A stretch of 64,000 bases of DNA, from positions 19,093,645-19,157,644 of the forward strand of contig NC_067205.1 of NCBI RefSeq assembly GCF_026262505.1, in the 5' to 3' direction. Source of the stretch: Trichomonas vaginalis G3. Lineage: Eukaryota; Parabasalia; Trichomonadida; Trichomonadidae. Both the position numbers and the translations under genes were made by a program. Positions 1-11,053 of the stretch are shown here, one piece after another. Within the stretch, counting starts at the first letter, position 1. Each line of letters begins with the position of its first letter. The notes under the pieces are model-generated. The model made no database searches and had not been told where the DNA came from. It saw only the letters and a list, made by a program, of their open reading frames with translations.

Positions 1-101
1 ATTTTTTGTTTATGCATACCCCGAGACGGATTTATTGAATGCAGTATCCGTGTATAATTTTCTTCGATCGATGACGAATGATGAAATAGTAGGTGAAGCA
101 T
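1..101 (-). pseudogene. 5' end of membrane surface-protein gene (cut by window edge)
   Basis: Minus-strand ATG at 101 followed by the same N-terminal residues (MLHLLFHHSSSIEENYTR) as the copies starting at 8616, 17117 and 25632. Only about 33 codons lie in the window; the rest would lie upstream in a preceding tandem unit. This is the direct sign that the array continues to the left. The full-length description is given at the 24144-25632 copy. Confidence 0.6.
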
Positions 102-486
102 CAAAAATTTTAAAATACGTGATTATATCAAAATTCTGAAAGCGCCGTTATAATTGAAAACTACAATCTATAAATTAATGAAATTATAATGAAGAATGCT
201 TTTATAAATATTTTTCAGATTCAGATTCAGATTTTAAAGGAATTTACGATATCGTATCGTAAAACTGGAATTCGGATCAAAGAAAAAAAAACAATTGAGT
301 TTATCTTAGATCATAAGGAATAATTTTATTATTCAGATGATGAAAATATCTATATTAACGAAGCAAAGAGAAAATGTTCACATACTTATGCTTATAAGGC
401 GTTAATCTTTACGAATCAAATTGAGCTTACATTTAATAGGAGATTATATCAAATCAGCTAGGTCAATCTTATAAGTATGTATCAAA
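102..486. other. Intergenic region between divergent genes (copy 1)
   Basis: AT-rich stretch of about 385 bases between the minus-strand membrane-protein gene and the plus-strand DOCK gene, present in every unit (8617-9000, 17118-17502, 25633-26016). All frames carry stops. Some pieces look like former coding sequence (for example codons for DDENIYINEA near 340-370), so it may hold the decayed N-terminal part of the DOCK gene. It must also hold any promoters for the two divergent genes. No clear initiator was seen. Confidence 0.4.
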
Positions 487-1358
487 ATGTTTTATCCAAT
501 CATCACAATTCGCGATATTTGGACTACGTTGAATCTTAAATCAGGAAAAGTTTACTTCAAAGCTTGCGTATGTGAGAAACCAAACTACAAAAGATTATAG
601 ACTCTCAAAATAATCATAAACAAGAATTGCACAGGTCTTACAGATTTTTATGTTTCTCCGATGTTCAATGGCAATCCAAAACACCCATTCCCAGATTTCA
701 TACCGATCGTCCCTACAGAAAACATCTTAAAGTGTCATTTGCTGATTCAATTTTATCATGTTGAAGAAAATTCTAAGATCAAAGAGAAAGCGATCGATAC
801 AGCAGTTATTCCATTAAGTTGCATCTCAGGTAATAACAATACATCTGTAGAAGTCGAGCTTTTCGCAGAAGCAGGCAAAGTTTCTAAAGATGCCAACGTA
901 ACTCTGCAAACACCAAAGAAATCAGAAGGTTTGTCATTACAGATCACTATCCCTCCATTCTACTTCCCTCCTCAAAACATGGCTACCGCATTGACTGATA
1001 ATTTCGATATTCCAAGTTTGTCTGGAGTTGACGAGTCATATGCTGATCTTTACATCATCCCTCTTTTCTGCCGACTTATTAAGAAGCGCGATTCTAAAGT
1101 TCTCCCAACATTGGTTAAATTATTGATCACATTTGGCGATGGCGGTAGAACATCACTTCGAAAGTGGTTGTTCAATCATTTCGATCCACAAACAATTGGT
1201 GATGACTTCCCAACATTCTATCCAGAAGCGATTAAAGTATAGGGTGTCCAAAGGTGCGTTTAGCACAGCGCTCTATATGAGACTATTAAAGGAGATATAT
1301 GCTGATTATAAATATATAATAAAAAATATGAATATATGTATATGATGAGTATGTTGTA

Positions 1359-1445
1359 TTTTGGCGCCATGCCGGGATATAAAATGAATTTTGAGACAGG
1401 AGGCGGTTTCGCGGGAAATTTTGGCGGGATTTTTTCATTTTTTTA
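1359..1445 (+). promoter_or_regulatory. Mariner promoter: initiator plus E2F-like GC boxes
   Basis: A TCATTTT initiator of the trichomonad type has its A at 1437, nine bases before the transposase ATG at 1446. Within 80 bases upstream lie TTTTGGCGCC (1359), TTTCGCGGGAAA (1407-1418) and TTTTGGCGGGA (1419-1429). The middle one is a perfect match to the E2F/DP consensus TTTSGCGSGAAA known from animals and plants. These GC boxes stand out in an AT-rich element and are kept in all four copies. That an E2F-like factor binds them is inference. Confidence 0.5.
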
Positions 1446-2462
1446 ATGAATCATAAAGAAAACATCCTCGCTCTTGCAAAAAAATGCAAAGACTGTAAAA
1501 AAATCTACGAGATATTGGTAAAATGCTTCGGTATGGATGCTCCTAGCTATTCCACTGTAATGTATCATGTTAGGATGTATCACTTCATGAACAAAAAGGC
1601 GCCCATCATAAAAATTGACAAAAAATCGCCGGATCAAAGAAAAATCAAAGCAATTCTTCAAGCGCTAGATGAAGACCCAAGAGCATCACTCAGAAGGATA
1701 GAGGAGATGACAAAGATACCACGTACAACAGTCAGTTATTATCTGCACAATTATTTGAACTACAAACTAGCGTATACACGTTGGGTTCCGCACAACCTTA
1801 ATTCAGTTCAAAAAAAATCTAGAGTCCAATCTTCGAAAGAGCTCCTCTCTATATTGGGTGCGTATCAATCCAAGAAGTTTCGCTTTTTAGTAACAGGGGA
1901 CGAGTCTTGGTTTCAATATGCAACAGAAGCCAAAATCATGTGGATCCCGAAGGATGAAAATCCGCAAACATTCCCGAAGAAAAAAATTGACACACCAATG
2001 ATGATGTTGTCGGTTTTTTGGGGCGTGAATGGCATCATCGCAATTGATATTCTTCAAAAACCTAATACGATGAATGCTCAGTATCTAATTGACAATGTTC
2101 TTACTCAAATTATCAATTCTGATGAGTTTGAGAAATCCAAACAACAAAAACAAAAGTTTGCAATTCATTTTGATAATTCAAGAGTTCACAAAAGTCATAA
2201 GGTAATGAATTACTTGGTGGAAAACAATGTCAAAGTTGTTCCAAACCCAATTTATTCACCTGATATTGCACCCTCTGACTTTTATTTATTCGGCACGCTA
2301 AAAAAGAGAGCTGAAGGACGCGAATTCGCGAGTCCAGATGATCTTGAAAATTTTGTAAGAGAGCAATTTGAGCAATTTTCTCATGATGATTTAAAGCGTG
2401 TCTTTGAAGCCTGGATCGATCGCTGCGAACGCGTGATTGAATCCAATGGTGATTATATTTAA
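1446..2462 (+). CDS. Mariner transposase, intact (copy 1)
   Basis: A 338-residue DD34D transposase that would cut and paste the element at TA sites. An N-terminal paired-type helix-turn-helix region (about 1-110, including RRIEEMTKIPRTTVSYYL) is followed by the mariner linker motif WVPHNL (canonical WVPHEL). The catalytic aspartates lie in VTGDESWF, IHFDNSRVH and YSPDIAPSDF, with exactly 34 residues between the second and third. The length is normal for mariner (about 340). The ATG is preceded nine bases upstream by an initiator. No break is visible, so this copy could encode an active enzyme. Confidence 0.95.
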   Translation: MNHKENILALAKKCKDCKKIYEILVKCFGMDAPSYSTVMYHVRMYHFMNKKAPIIKIDKKSPDQRKIKAILQALDEDPRASLRRIEEMTKIPRTTVSYYLHNYLNYKLAYTRWVPHNLNSVQKKSRVQSSKELLSILGAYQSKKFRFLVTGDESWFQYATEAKIMWIPKDENPQTFPKKKIDTPMMMLSVFWGVNGIIAIDILQKPNTMNAQYLIDNVLTQIINSDEFEKSKQQKQKFAIHFDNSRVHKSHKVMNYLVENNVKVVPNPIYSPDIAPSDFYLFGTLKKRAEGREFASPDDLENFVREQFEQFSHDDLKRVFEAWIDRCERVIESNGDYI

Positions 2463-5419
2463 ATAAACTTTATATATATGTAACTTGTTTATTTCTATTC
2501 GCAGTATTCAGGTTTGTGCTAAACACACCTTTGGACACCCTATATTTTGTCATGAAATCATTGAAGGAAAGATCGAAACAACAATCATTCCAGACTTTTC
2601 AACATCTTTACCACTTATTCTTGACATTATGCAGATTGTTTTCTCCGATGGCAAACTTCAATCAACAGCTCAAGACTTAATTACAATTAACAACTCACTT
2701 CTTGACTTGATTTGCTTCTTATTGACTAAGGATATTGATTGCAATTCCATTACAGAGTCATTGGGACTCTTCTTCTTCCATAATCTTTCAGATCTTGGAA
2801 ATGAAGAAATCGTACGATTCGTTTACACATTCCTTCGAACTATATCTAAGGTCAGACCCATAATTGCACATCCAATGTCTGCTACACGAGTTCAATGGAT
2901 TTTCTTATCTCCATTATCTCTTTCTAAGCACTTCTTGATCAACATGACTAACAACATGAAACCATTATCAACGAACGCTATGTATTCACCTTATTCTAAA
3001 CTTACATCACAATTTTTGTTGTCGACACAACAATGTTTTGGCGGTCGTGATCCCGACACATTTGCACTTTGTGCAGGCTTTTTAGCTCGATTGTTATCTA
3101 ACTTAGATGAGATTTGTTATAGTATTCGACAACGAATCGCATTTGCTTTATTCCCTCTTATTGATTTATGTTCTAATCATTTTGAATCCCCATTATTTAT
3201 GTCTAACAAACGAATGCAAATTGCATTGATTCCATTTGTTTTATTCTTAATCAAGAACAGTGAACAGAAGCAGTTATTATCATTCTTCCATTCATTATCT
3301 ATCTCATTCAAGTGTCATTTCATTTCATTCCTTAAATTGACCGGAAAAATCATCATTGACACATTGGATGTCATCAAACCAACATATGAATGTCCACAAA
3401 TTAACTTGAATCTTCTTGATTTGCTGACACATATTTACATCAAATTTTTGTTTGACGTCAAATCAGAATTAGGTGTTTGCATGAACGAAGTCATCCAGTT
3501 AATTGAAGTTTTGTTGTGTCGATACCAACCAACAGATAACTACAAGTATTTGTATTTACTTTGTGATTCATTATTCGAATCATATCCATTAGAACGTAAT
3601 TTCATCATCATGTCTACTAAATTAATTATGTACAAACAAGCAAAATCACGTGCATTGAGTACCGCATTGATTATTAACAGTTTCAAACAAGATTACAATC
3701 GATATGAACAAGTTAATGTTTCCACACTTTCATTCATTGATGAATACGCAACAATTCTTTTAGAAAACAAAGTTTCAATGATTCCTATGTTTAAAGAATA
3801 TATTTTGATAATTAAAGAACTTACACCAGACAATAAATCACTTAAAAAGAAAGTTAGTGATCGAATGGATTCTGCTTTATCCATTGCAGATATTGTTGAA
3901 AAACAGAAATCATCAAAACAAGCATTGTCCATTCGTTGTCAACAATTAATGTCATTGGCTGATGAAAACATGGACTTTCCAAACATGCGCTTAAAGTGGT
4001 TGAGTGAATTAGTTCGTATCAATATCGAATCCGGTGATTATATCTCAGCGTTTGTTTCACAATTACATTGTACATGTTTAATTGCTACGGTTGTTGAACA
4101 TCGTTCTAAACATGAAAAACTCGAAAAAAAAAGAAGAACGAACGATTGCCTAAACCACCCGGTTTCCATTTATCAACGACACAACCAATCAGAACGGCAA
4201 ACAATGTCTATGATTACGGCCGATCTAGAACATATCAAGAATTCTTCTTCATTCCTTCAGTTCAAGTCGAAACTAAAGTTAAAGTTGATGCAGGAATGCC
4301 GATGCCGAAATTTTGTTGTCTGATTTTAATGAAAATCTTTTGATTGAATATTTGAATTCATCTGTTTGGTTATGCGAAGAAGCACAGTTATATTATACAT
4401 TGCGCGGTTTGTCATCAATGGCATTACGTGTTCTTTATCAGAACCGCGATTACGGCCGGTCTAAAGAAATCTGTTCTAAATTGTCCAATTATTTGTCTAG
4501 TATTTCTACAGGAAACACAGTTGGTGTCAGTGTTCCATTGTCATTCTTCATGGTGAAAAGACAAGGCGGCAAGAAAGATCAACGAATATACTGCTGCAAG
4601 AAGACGGAAACAATCCATTTTGTTCAACAACTGAAGAATCGCGAAGGAATTGTTTGTCCAACAGATTATTGCGATCATCATGAGGAATGCAAAGGTGATG
4701 GTATTTGTTTGATCCAATTAGAGCCATCGGATGATAAAATCGAAGGTGATGAAGCTCCTCATTCATGGGATAAGTTCCGATCCGTTGCTATCTATCAATA
4801 AACAATCACAGAAATCATCTGAAGAACTGAAGAATCCTATTAAAACTCTTTACATCGAAACATCAGAAAAATTACCATTTTATCATCAAGGTGTTTCTAT
4901 CAAGAAGATCGAGATCCAGGAAGTTCGTGTTAAAGAATTATGTGTTAATACATTGAACCGAGCATTCACATCTCTTGATCAACTTGTAAAGACTTCGATC
5001 CATATCTTTCTATGCCCATTGGTGCATTCAAGGATTCACCAATGGTTATTTTCGGAAAAGATCTTTGTCGATACAAAGAAATGCTTTATACAACATTGCA
5101 ACATCCTAACTGTGCACGTGACTGTTTGAGTTTTATCAAACAAAAGTATCCAGAACTTCTTGAAGAAAACGTTTCTAAGTTCTCAGAATGTCTTGTTAAA
5201 GCACTTAAACAACATCGAAGAGCAGTGAACGAACTTTTGATTGAATTTGAATCCGGTGACGAAATCGATAAAATCAAATCCGATCTGGATGATTGCACAG
5301 AAATGATCAACAAGTTCTGCAAAGACTTCGAAGTTGATATGATTGACGATCAAACAGTTTATGAAGGTATTGTTGATCCAATGTCATCATTTTGTGCATA
5401 TGAAAATGAGTATGATTAA

Positions 5420-5775
5420 AAACATAATATTTTTTTTAATATTTTAAAGTTTATTATAATGTGTTAAAAGATCACTGCCTTAGTTTACAACTTAACACCC
5501 GAAGATATTTTTCTCCTATGAAAGAATTGATATTTTTGGATTTATCTCTAAAATACAAACTACGCCAGACTTTCAAAATCATCCCTTTAATTTAGAATTA
5601 ATTCCCAAGACTACTATAAACAGAATTTAATAATTTTTACAATATTTCTATTTGGTTTACAACATTATACATGAAGTTCATTGATTGACTATGATCGAAT
5701 TGATATCATTATTATTTCTATATTTTTCTCGTTATTTGTTTGAAAAATGCAGAAGATATGAAAAATTATTAATTT
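5420..5775. other. AT-rich 3' intergenic stretch (copy 1)
   Basis: About 355 bases between the convergent DOCK gene end and the decayed surface gene. It begins with a T-rich run and AATAT repeats just after the DOCK stop, as expected for 3' processing, but no defined signal can be named. No open frame. Equivalent stretches occur at 13934-14284, 22440-22792 and 30947-31298. Confidence 0.4.
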
Positions 5776-6778
5776 TTATCGTTTAGTAATAAACAAAATA
5801 GAAATATGATATTTACCAAAAAGAAAATTCATTGATGGACATGAACAAATTTTATTTTCTTTCTTTGGTACAAATAATAATACTATTTCAAGATTTCCTT
5901 CACATGGACGTAATCCAATGAATGTCAAATTATTCTTGAAATGAAACTTCTTTCTTTCTGATATCAACTGTTCCATCAGTTGATAAATCATCAATACTAC
6001 ATCGATAGATATAAATCTGCCCATCCCAACCTGCTTCAAATAATTTTCCTTTGTTAATCTCAGGATTGTTTTGGAAAGATGAATCGAAAATATCAAGTCT
6101 ATAAAAAATATAAACAATTCCCCAATTTTATAATTTTGAGAATTATTTATATAATTACATCGGTCAATTCTTCCTGGACATTCCAAAACGTAATCAATCC
6201 GTCAGTTGCGTTTAAATTCTCAAAATTACAAAACAAAATGAAACATTTACTGTTGATTCACATATTAATAACCAAAACCTGGATCTATTGATGAAATACA
6301 GTTAGAAATGTTTGTTTTTGAAAGTGATCCAAAACCATAATTTTGGTAAATCATACATTTGCTGAACTTTCCTCCATTACAAATTGATCCTTGGAGGATT
6401 GTACTGTTGATTTTTCCTTTGAAAGAAGAAATTGGCCAATACAGTAGATTTACTTTCAAATGAACAGAATTTATCAATAATAATGGCAGTATTATTAGAA
6501 TTTTCAATATATACTGTACCTGGACCTTTTGAAAAAACGTTTTCGCAAAGTAAAATCGAGTAATCATTTGTATTTTCGAATTTAACTGCTCTATCTTGTA
6601 AGTTGATAAATTTACAGATGTATGCAAAGCATTTGCTTCTGTTGCAGTGAACTTGTTGGTTTTCACCTGTAATGACTGAAGAAGGAGGATCAATTCCTTC
6701 ATAATAAAGACGCCAAATACTATTTGTAACTTCTTCACAATGAACATGTTTTCTAAAAGCAATTAATTTGAACTTGGT
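5776..6778 (-). pseudogene. Decayed cysteine-containing surface-protein gene (copy 1)
   Basis: Minus-strand coding sequence scattered over frames. In the best frames of all copies it reads WRLYYEGIDPPSSV, then short repeating strands with an N-x-S-x-C/F pattern (NVSFCNFENL, IDRCNYINNS, IFDSSFQNN). This resembles right-handed beta-helix surface proteins that are common in trichomonads. It has no ATG start, signal peptide or membrane anchor, and the frame opens just after a stop at 6779-6781. Several frameshifts are present in this copy. It is therefore a remnant of a larger gene. The product family is inferred from pattern only. Confidence 0.5.
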
Positions 6779-7125
6779 TTAGAGCCAAAAAGACTCCCGA
6801 ATTAAATTTTAAAAATGAAAGGGGTAACACCATTGAACTTCCTTCCTATAATTCAAAATTAAAATTAATTTCAAGTACTAATTTTGAATGTTTGAATCAT
6901 TCTATATTATCAGCAAAACAGCGGATTGAATTACAATATGGCAATAACTTTTGAATAGAATATTCTTGATAAAGTGAAATGGGAGTGATTTATATTAAGA
7001 ATATAGGTTTTGCACAATCAAACTATATGAAATGGTTTAAATTTGGAGATTTCTGTAAGACAATATATTTTTTATAGAAGTTCATATAGAAAAATCAAAT
7101 GTAAATTTTTATTCAATAAGAAAAT
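6779..7125. other. Intergenic stretch (copy 1)
   Basis: About 345 AT-rich bases between the two minus-strand surface genes, with no open frame and no recognised element. It is well conserved between units (15277-15627, 23791-24143, 32310-32662). Confidence 0.4.
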
Positions 7126-8616
7126 TTAAACTTCTTCACCTACATCAGTATTTGTTGTTGATGATTTGTATTTTCGGATAACAATAAATGCAATAATAAA
7201 TATTGCAATTTCAATAATAATACCAATGACGATTCCAGAAATTGCACCAGCTGGAGCTTTATTACTAGAACTATTCTTCTGATTATCAGTACCTGAATTT
7301 CATTCGATGTTTTGTGTTTTTGGTAACCATAATGGTTTCAAATTTCCATTCATCACTAGGATAGCCTTCATTTGATATCTTTGGATCATCAAATTTAAAA
7401 TCAGAAAGTTCGATCCTTCCGTCAATTAATAAAATGTTAATATAGTTTGTATGACTACATGAATAAATCTCTGATTCCTTTAAATCTTCTGATAGTAATA
7501 ATTCATTGTTATTATTTTTACAATAAATATGACTCCTAGACTTACTTTGTGGTCCTATATAATATCTTACTTTCACTGAAAACGGTGAGTAAGAATAGAT
7601 ATATTGATTTGTATTAGAAGACTCAAAATAATATGCTGATTGCATTTCGGAAATTGTGTTAACTGAATAATTATATTTGGAAGACCAAAATGATTTCTTT
7701 ATGAAGAAAACTAATATATTTTGTGGTCCATTTGTTGATGAAAGAATCGATGAATCATCTGTGTAATTATCTTCGCGTTTGATCCCTTCAGCATTTGACA
7801 TAACAACAATCTGTTCGCATTTTGTCATACAAATGACTTTTATCATTGTTGAATCAATTTTAAGTGTTTTAAGCTCATCTGAAAAAATGACTTCAACTTT
7901 TTTAGCATCTTTAAATGCAGGAAGACAACCATCAACATCATGAATATTCCTGATATTTCATATTCAACACTTTTTTCCATATCAATATGAACACAAGTCC
8001 CATAATTTTCATGGATATCAGTAAAATATAGATTTCCTTGATAGTAACCATAACTTGATTGACTAATTCTTTTTACATAATGTGTTGGTTTATTTGCATA
8101 AGCAATTATTAAATGTGAGTTTGTTAATTGTGGCAATTCATAAGTAAAATCTTTAACATTGATAACTACACTTACATGCATATCAGATGAATAACGTTCC
8201 GAAATTCCATTATATTGAAGAACTAAATTTGGCTGGCGACCTTTTATTCTAAGTAAAATTGATTTTTCATATTCATGTTCATTTTCATTTATTAATGAAT
8301 AAACAGGCTTCAATGGTTCTCCATTTTCGAGCATAAACATATTTGCATTTCTAAATACAGCAATTGTTATATATGAAGACCAAGCCCTAATTTGAATTGT
8401 TTTTACTTCATCGTTTGTAAATTGAAGAGTTAATTCATCATCAGATACATATGGAGGCAATACAGCATCAATTTGTCTGATATCTCTTGCTTCATTCATT
8501 TTATTTGTTGATTTAATTTTTTGTTTATGCATACCCCGAGACGGATTTATTGAATGCAGTATCCGTGTATAATTTTCTTCGATCGATGACGAATGATGAA
8601 ATAGTAGGTGAAGCAT
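7126..8616 (-). pseudogene. Type I membrane surface protein, frameshifted (copy 1)
   Basis: Same gene as the copy at 24144-25632, where it is described. Here the C-terminal anchor region is split by changes near 7290 (FRYRF-type shift) and a short insertion near 7950, so three partial frames cover it. The ATG at 8616 is preceded in frame by a TTG at 8619 that I do not take as the start. The gene is divergent from the next DOCK copy. Confidence 0.6.
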
Positions 8617-9753
8617 CAAAAATTTTAAAATACGTGATTATATCAAAATTCTGAAAGCGCCGTTATAATTGAAAACTACAATCTATAAATTAATGAAATT
8701 ATAATGAAGAATGCTTTTATAAATATTTTTCAGATTCAGATTCAGATTTTAAAGGAATTTACGATATCGTATCGTAAAACTGGAATTCGGATCAAAGAAA
8801 AAAAACAATTGAGTTTATCTTAGATCATAAGGAATAATTTTATTATTCAGATGATGAAAATATCTATATTAACGAAGCAAAGAGAAAATGTTCACATACT
8901 TATGCTTATAAGGCGTTAATCTTTACGAATCAAATTGAGCTTACATTTAATAGGAGATTATATCAAATCAGCTAGGTCAATCTTATAAGTATGTATCAAA
9001 ATGTTTTATCCAATCATCACAATTCGCGATATTTGGACTACGTTGAATCTTAAATCAGGAAAAGTTTACTTCAAAGCTTGCGTATGTGAGAAACCAAACT
9101 ACAAAAGATTATAGACTCTCAAAATAATCATAAACAAGAATTGCACAGGTCTTACAGATTTTTATGTTTCTCCGATGTTCAATGGCAATCCAAAACACCC
9201 ATTCCCAGATTTCATACCGATCGTCCCTACAGAAAACATCTTAAAGTGTCATTTGCTGATTCAATTTTATCATGTTGAAGAAAATTCTAAGATCAAAGAG
9301 AAAGCGATCGATACAGCAGTTATTCCATTAAGTTGCATCTCAGGTAATAACAATACATCTGTAGAAGTCGAGCTTTTCGCAGAAGCAGGCAAAGTTTCTA
9401 AAGATGCCAACGTAACTCTGCAAACACCAAAGAAATCAGAAGGTTTGTCATTACAGATCACTATCCTCCATTCTACTTCCCTCCTCAAAACATGGCTAAC
9501 CGCATTGACTGATAATTTCGATATTCCAAGTTTGTCTGGAGTTGACGAGTCATATGCTGATCTTTACATCATCCCTCTTTTCTGCCGACTTATTAAGAAG
9601 CGCGATTCTAAAGTTCTCCCAACATTGGTTAAATTATTGATCACATTTGGCGATGGCGGTAGAACATCACTTCGAAAGTGGTTGTTCAATCATTTCGATC
9701 CACAAACAATTGGTGATGACTTCCCAACATTCTATCCAGAAGCGATTAAAGTA

Positions 9754-11053
9754 TAGGGTGTCCAAAGGTGCGTTTAGCACAGCGCTCTATATGAGACTAT
9801 TAAAGGAGATATATGCTGATTATAAATATATATATAAAAAATGAATATATGTATATGATGAGTATGTTGTATTTTGGCGCCATGCCGGGATATAAAATGA
9901 ATTTTGAGACAGGAGGCGGTTTCGCGGGAAATTTTGGCGGGATTTTTTCATTTTTTTAATGAATCATAAAGAAAACATCCTCGCTCTTGCAAAAAAATGC
10001 AAAGACTGTAAAAAAATCTACGAGATATTGGTAAAATGCTTCGGTATGGATGCTCCTAGCTATTCCACTGTAATGTATCATGTTAGGATGTATCACTTCA
10101 TGAACAAAAAGGCGCCATCATAAAATTGACAAAAAATCGCCGGATCAAAGAAAAATCAAAGCAATTCTTCAAGCGCTAGATGAAGACCCAAGAGCATCAC
10201 TCAGAAGGATAGAGGAGATGACAAAGATACCACGTACAACAGTCAGTTATTATCTGCACAATTATTTGAACTACAAACTAGCGTATACACGTTGGGTTCC
10301 GCACAACCTTAATTCAGTTCAAAAAAAATCTAGAGTCCAATCTTCGAAAGAGCTCCTCTCTATATTGGGTGCGTATCAATCCAAGAAGTTTCGCTTTTTA
10401 GTAACAGGGGACGAGTCTTGGTTTCAATATGCAACAGAAGCCAAAATCATGTGGATCCCGAAGGATGAAAATCCGCAAACATTCCCGAAGAAAAAAATTG
10501 ACACACCAATGATGATGTTGTCGGTTTTTTGGGGCGTGAATGGCATCATCGCAATTGATATTCTTCAAAAACCTAATACGATGAATGCTCAGTATCTAAT
10601 TGACAATGTTCTTACTCAAATTATCAATTCTGATGAGTTTGAGAAATCCAAACAACAAAAACAAAAGTTTGCAATTCATTTTGATAACAAGAGTTCACAA
10701 AAGTCATAAGGTAATGAATTACTTGGTGGTGAAAACAATGTCAAAGTTGTTCCAAACCCAATTTATTCACCTGATATTGCACCCTCTGACTTTTATTTAT
10801 TCGGCACGCTAAAAAAGAGAGCTGAAGGACGCGAATTCGCGAGTCCAGATGATCTTGAAAATTTTGTAAGAGAGCAATTTGAGCAATTTTCTCATGATGA
10901 TTTAAAGCGTGTCTTTGAAGCCTGGATCGATCGCTGCGAACGCGTGATTGAATCCAATGGTGATTATATTTAAATAAACTTTATATATATGTAACTTGTT
11001 TATTTCTATTCGCAGTATTCAGGTTTGTGCTAAACACACCTTTGGACACCCTA
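9754..11053 (+). mobile_element. Mariner DNA transposon (copy 2)
   Basis: 1300-bp copy at the identical DOCK position, with the same inverted repeats and TA duplication (9752-9753, 11054-11055). It is shorter than copy 1 by scattered single or double base losses, some inside the transposase gene. Confidence 0.95.
9959..10973 (+). pseudogene. Mariner transposase, frameshifted (copy 2)
   Basis: Same transposase as at 1446-2462 but broken. Two bases are lost near 10110-10125, two near 10687 (DNSRVH becomes DNKSSQ) and two gained near 10728. The D,D34D motifs are still readable in pieces. The initiator and GC boxes upstream are intact. This copy would not make a working enzyme as written. Confidence 0.9.

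Larger units (their letters stand above)
1240..2542 (+). mobile_element. Tvmar-like mariner DNA transposon (copy 1)
   Basis: The 1303-bp element begins TAGGGTGTCCAAAGGTG and ends with its inverse complement, forming terminal inverted repeats of about 27 bases with one mismatch (GCG/GTG). It is flanked by the TA duplication (1238-1239 and 2543-2544) typical of Tc1/mariner. Its length and encoded D,D34D transposase fit the mariner family known from Trichomonas vaginalis. It is inserted inside a DOCK exon at a multiple-of-three offset, so precise removal leaves the host frame open. This copy encodes an uninterrupted transposase. Confidence 0.95.
487..5419 (+). pseudogene. DOCK-family Rac/Cdc42 exchange factor, interrupted by mariner (copy 1)
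   Basis: DOCK proteins are exchange factors for Rac/Cdc42 GTPases, with a lipid-binding DHR-1 (C2) domain, a helical ARM-like middle and a catalytic DHR-2. An ATG at 487 opens a C2-like start (MFYPIITIRDIW...GKVYFKACVCEK), an in-frame TAG follows at 598, and the frame reopens through ATG 661. Strands such as NILKCHLLIQFYHVEE match DHR-1. Helical repeats follow, then DHR-2-like sequence (ETSEKLPFYHQGV, KKIEIQEVRVKELC). The mariner splits codon GTA at 1237-1239; coding resumes at 2543. Single-base frameshifts lie near 4125, 4294, 4793 and 4988. The consensus of the four copies gives about 1150 residues, short for a DOCK because nothing precedes DHR-1. The assignment rests on domain pattern, not on a search. 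Confidence 0.7.
1..8515. repeat. 8.5-kb tandem unit, copy 1
   Basis: First full copy of the large direct repeat. The first bases of the window recur at 8516, 17017 and 25532, giving periods of 8515, 8501 and 8515 bases. The copies align over their whole length. The unit carries the 5' end of a minus-strand membrane-protein gene, an intergenic stretch, a DOCK-family gene split by a mariner, a decayed minus-strand surface gene and the rest of the membrane-protein gene. The phase is arbitrary because the window starts inside the array, and further copies probably lie upstream. Confidence 0.95.

Noticed and set aside
2485-2542. N-terminal extension of the second DOCK part (FISIRSIQVCAKHTFGHP)
   Set aside because: These codons lie in the right end of the mariner; the host frame starts at 2543 and the apparent start is TTG.
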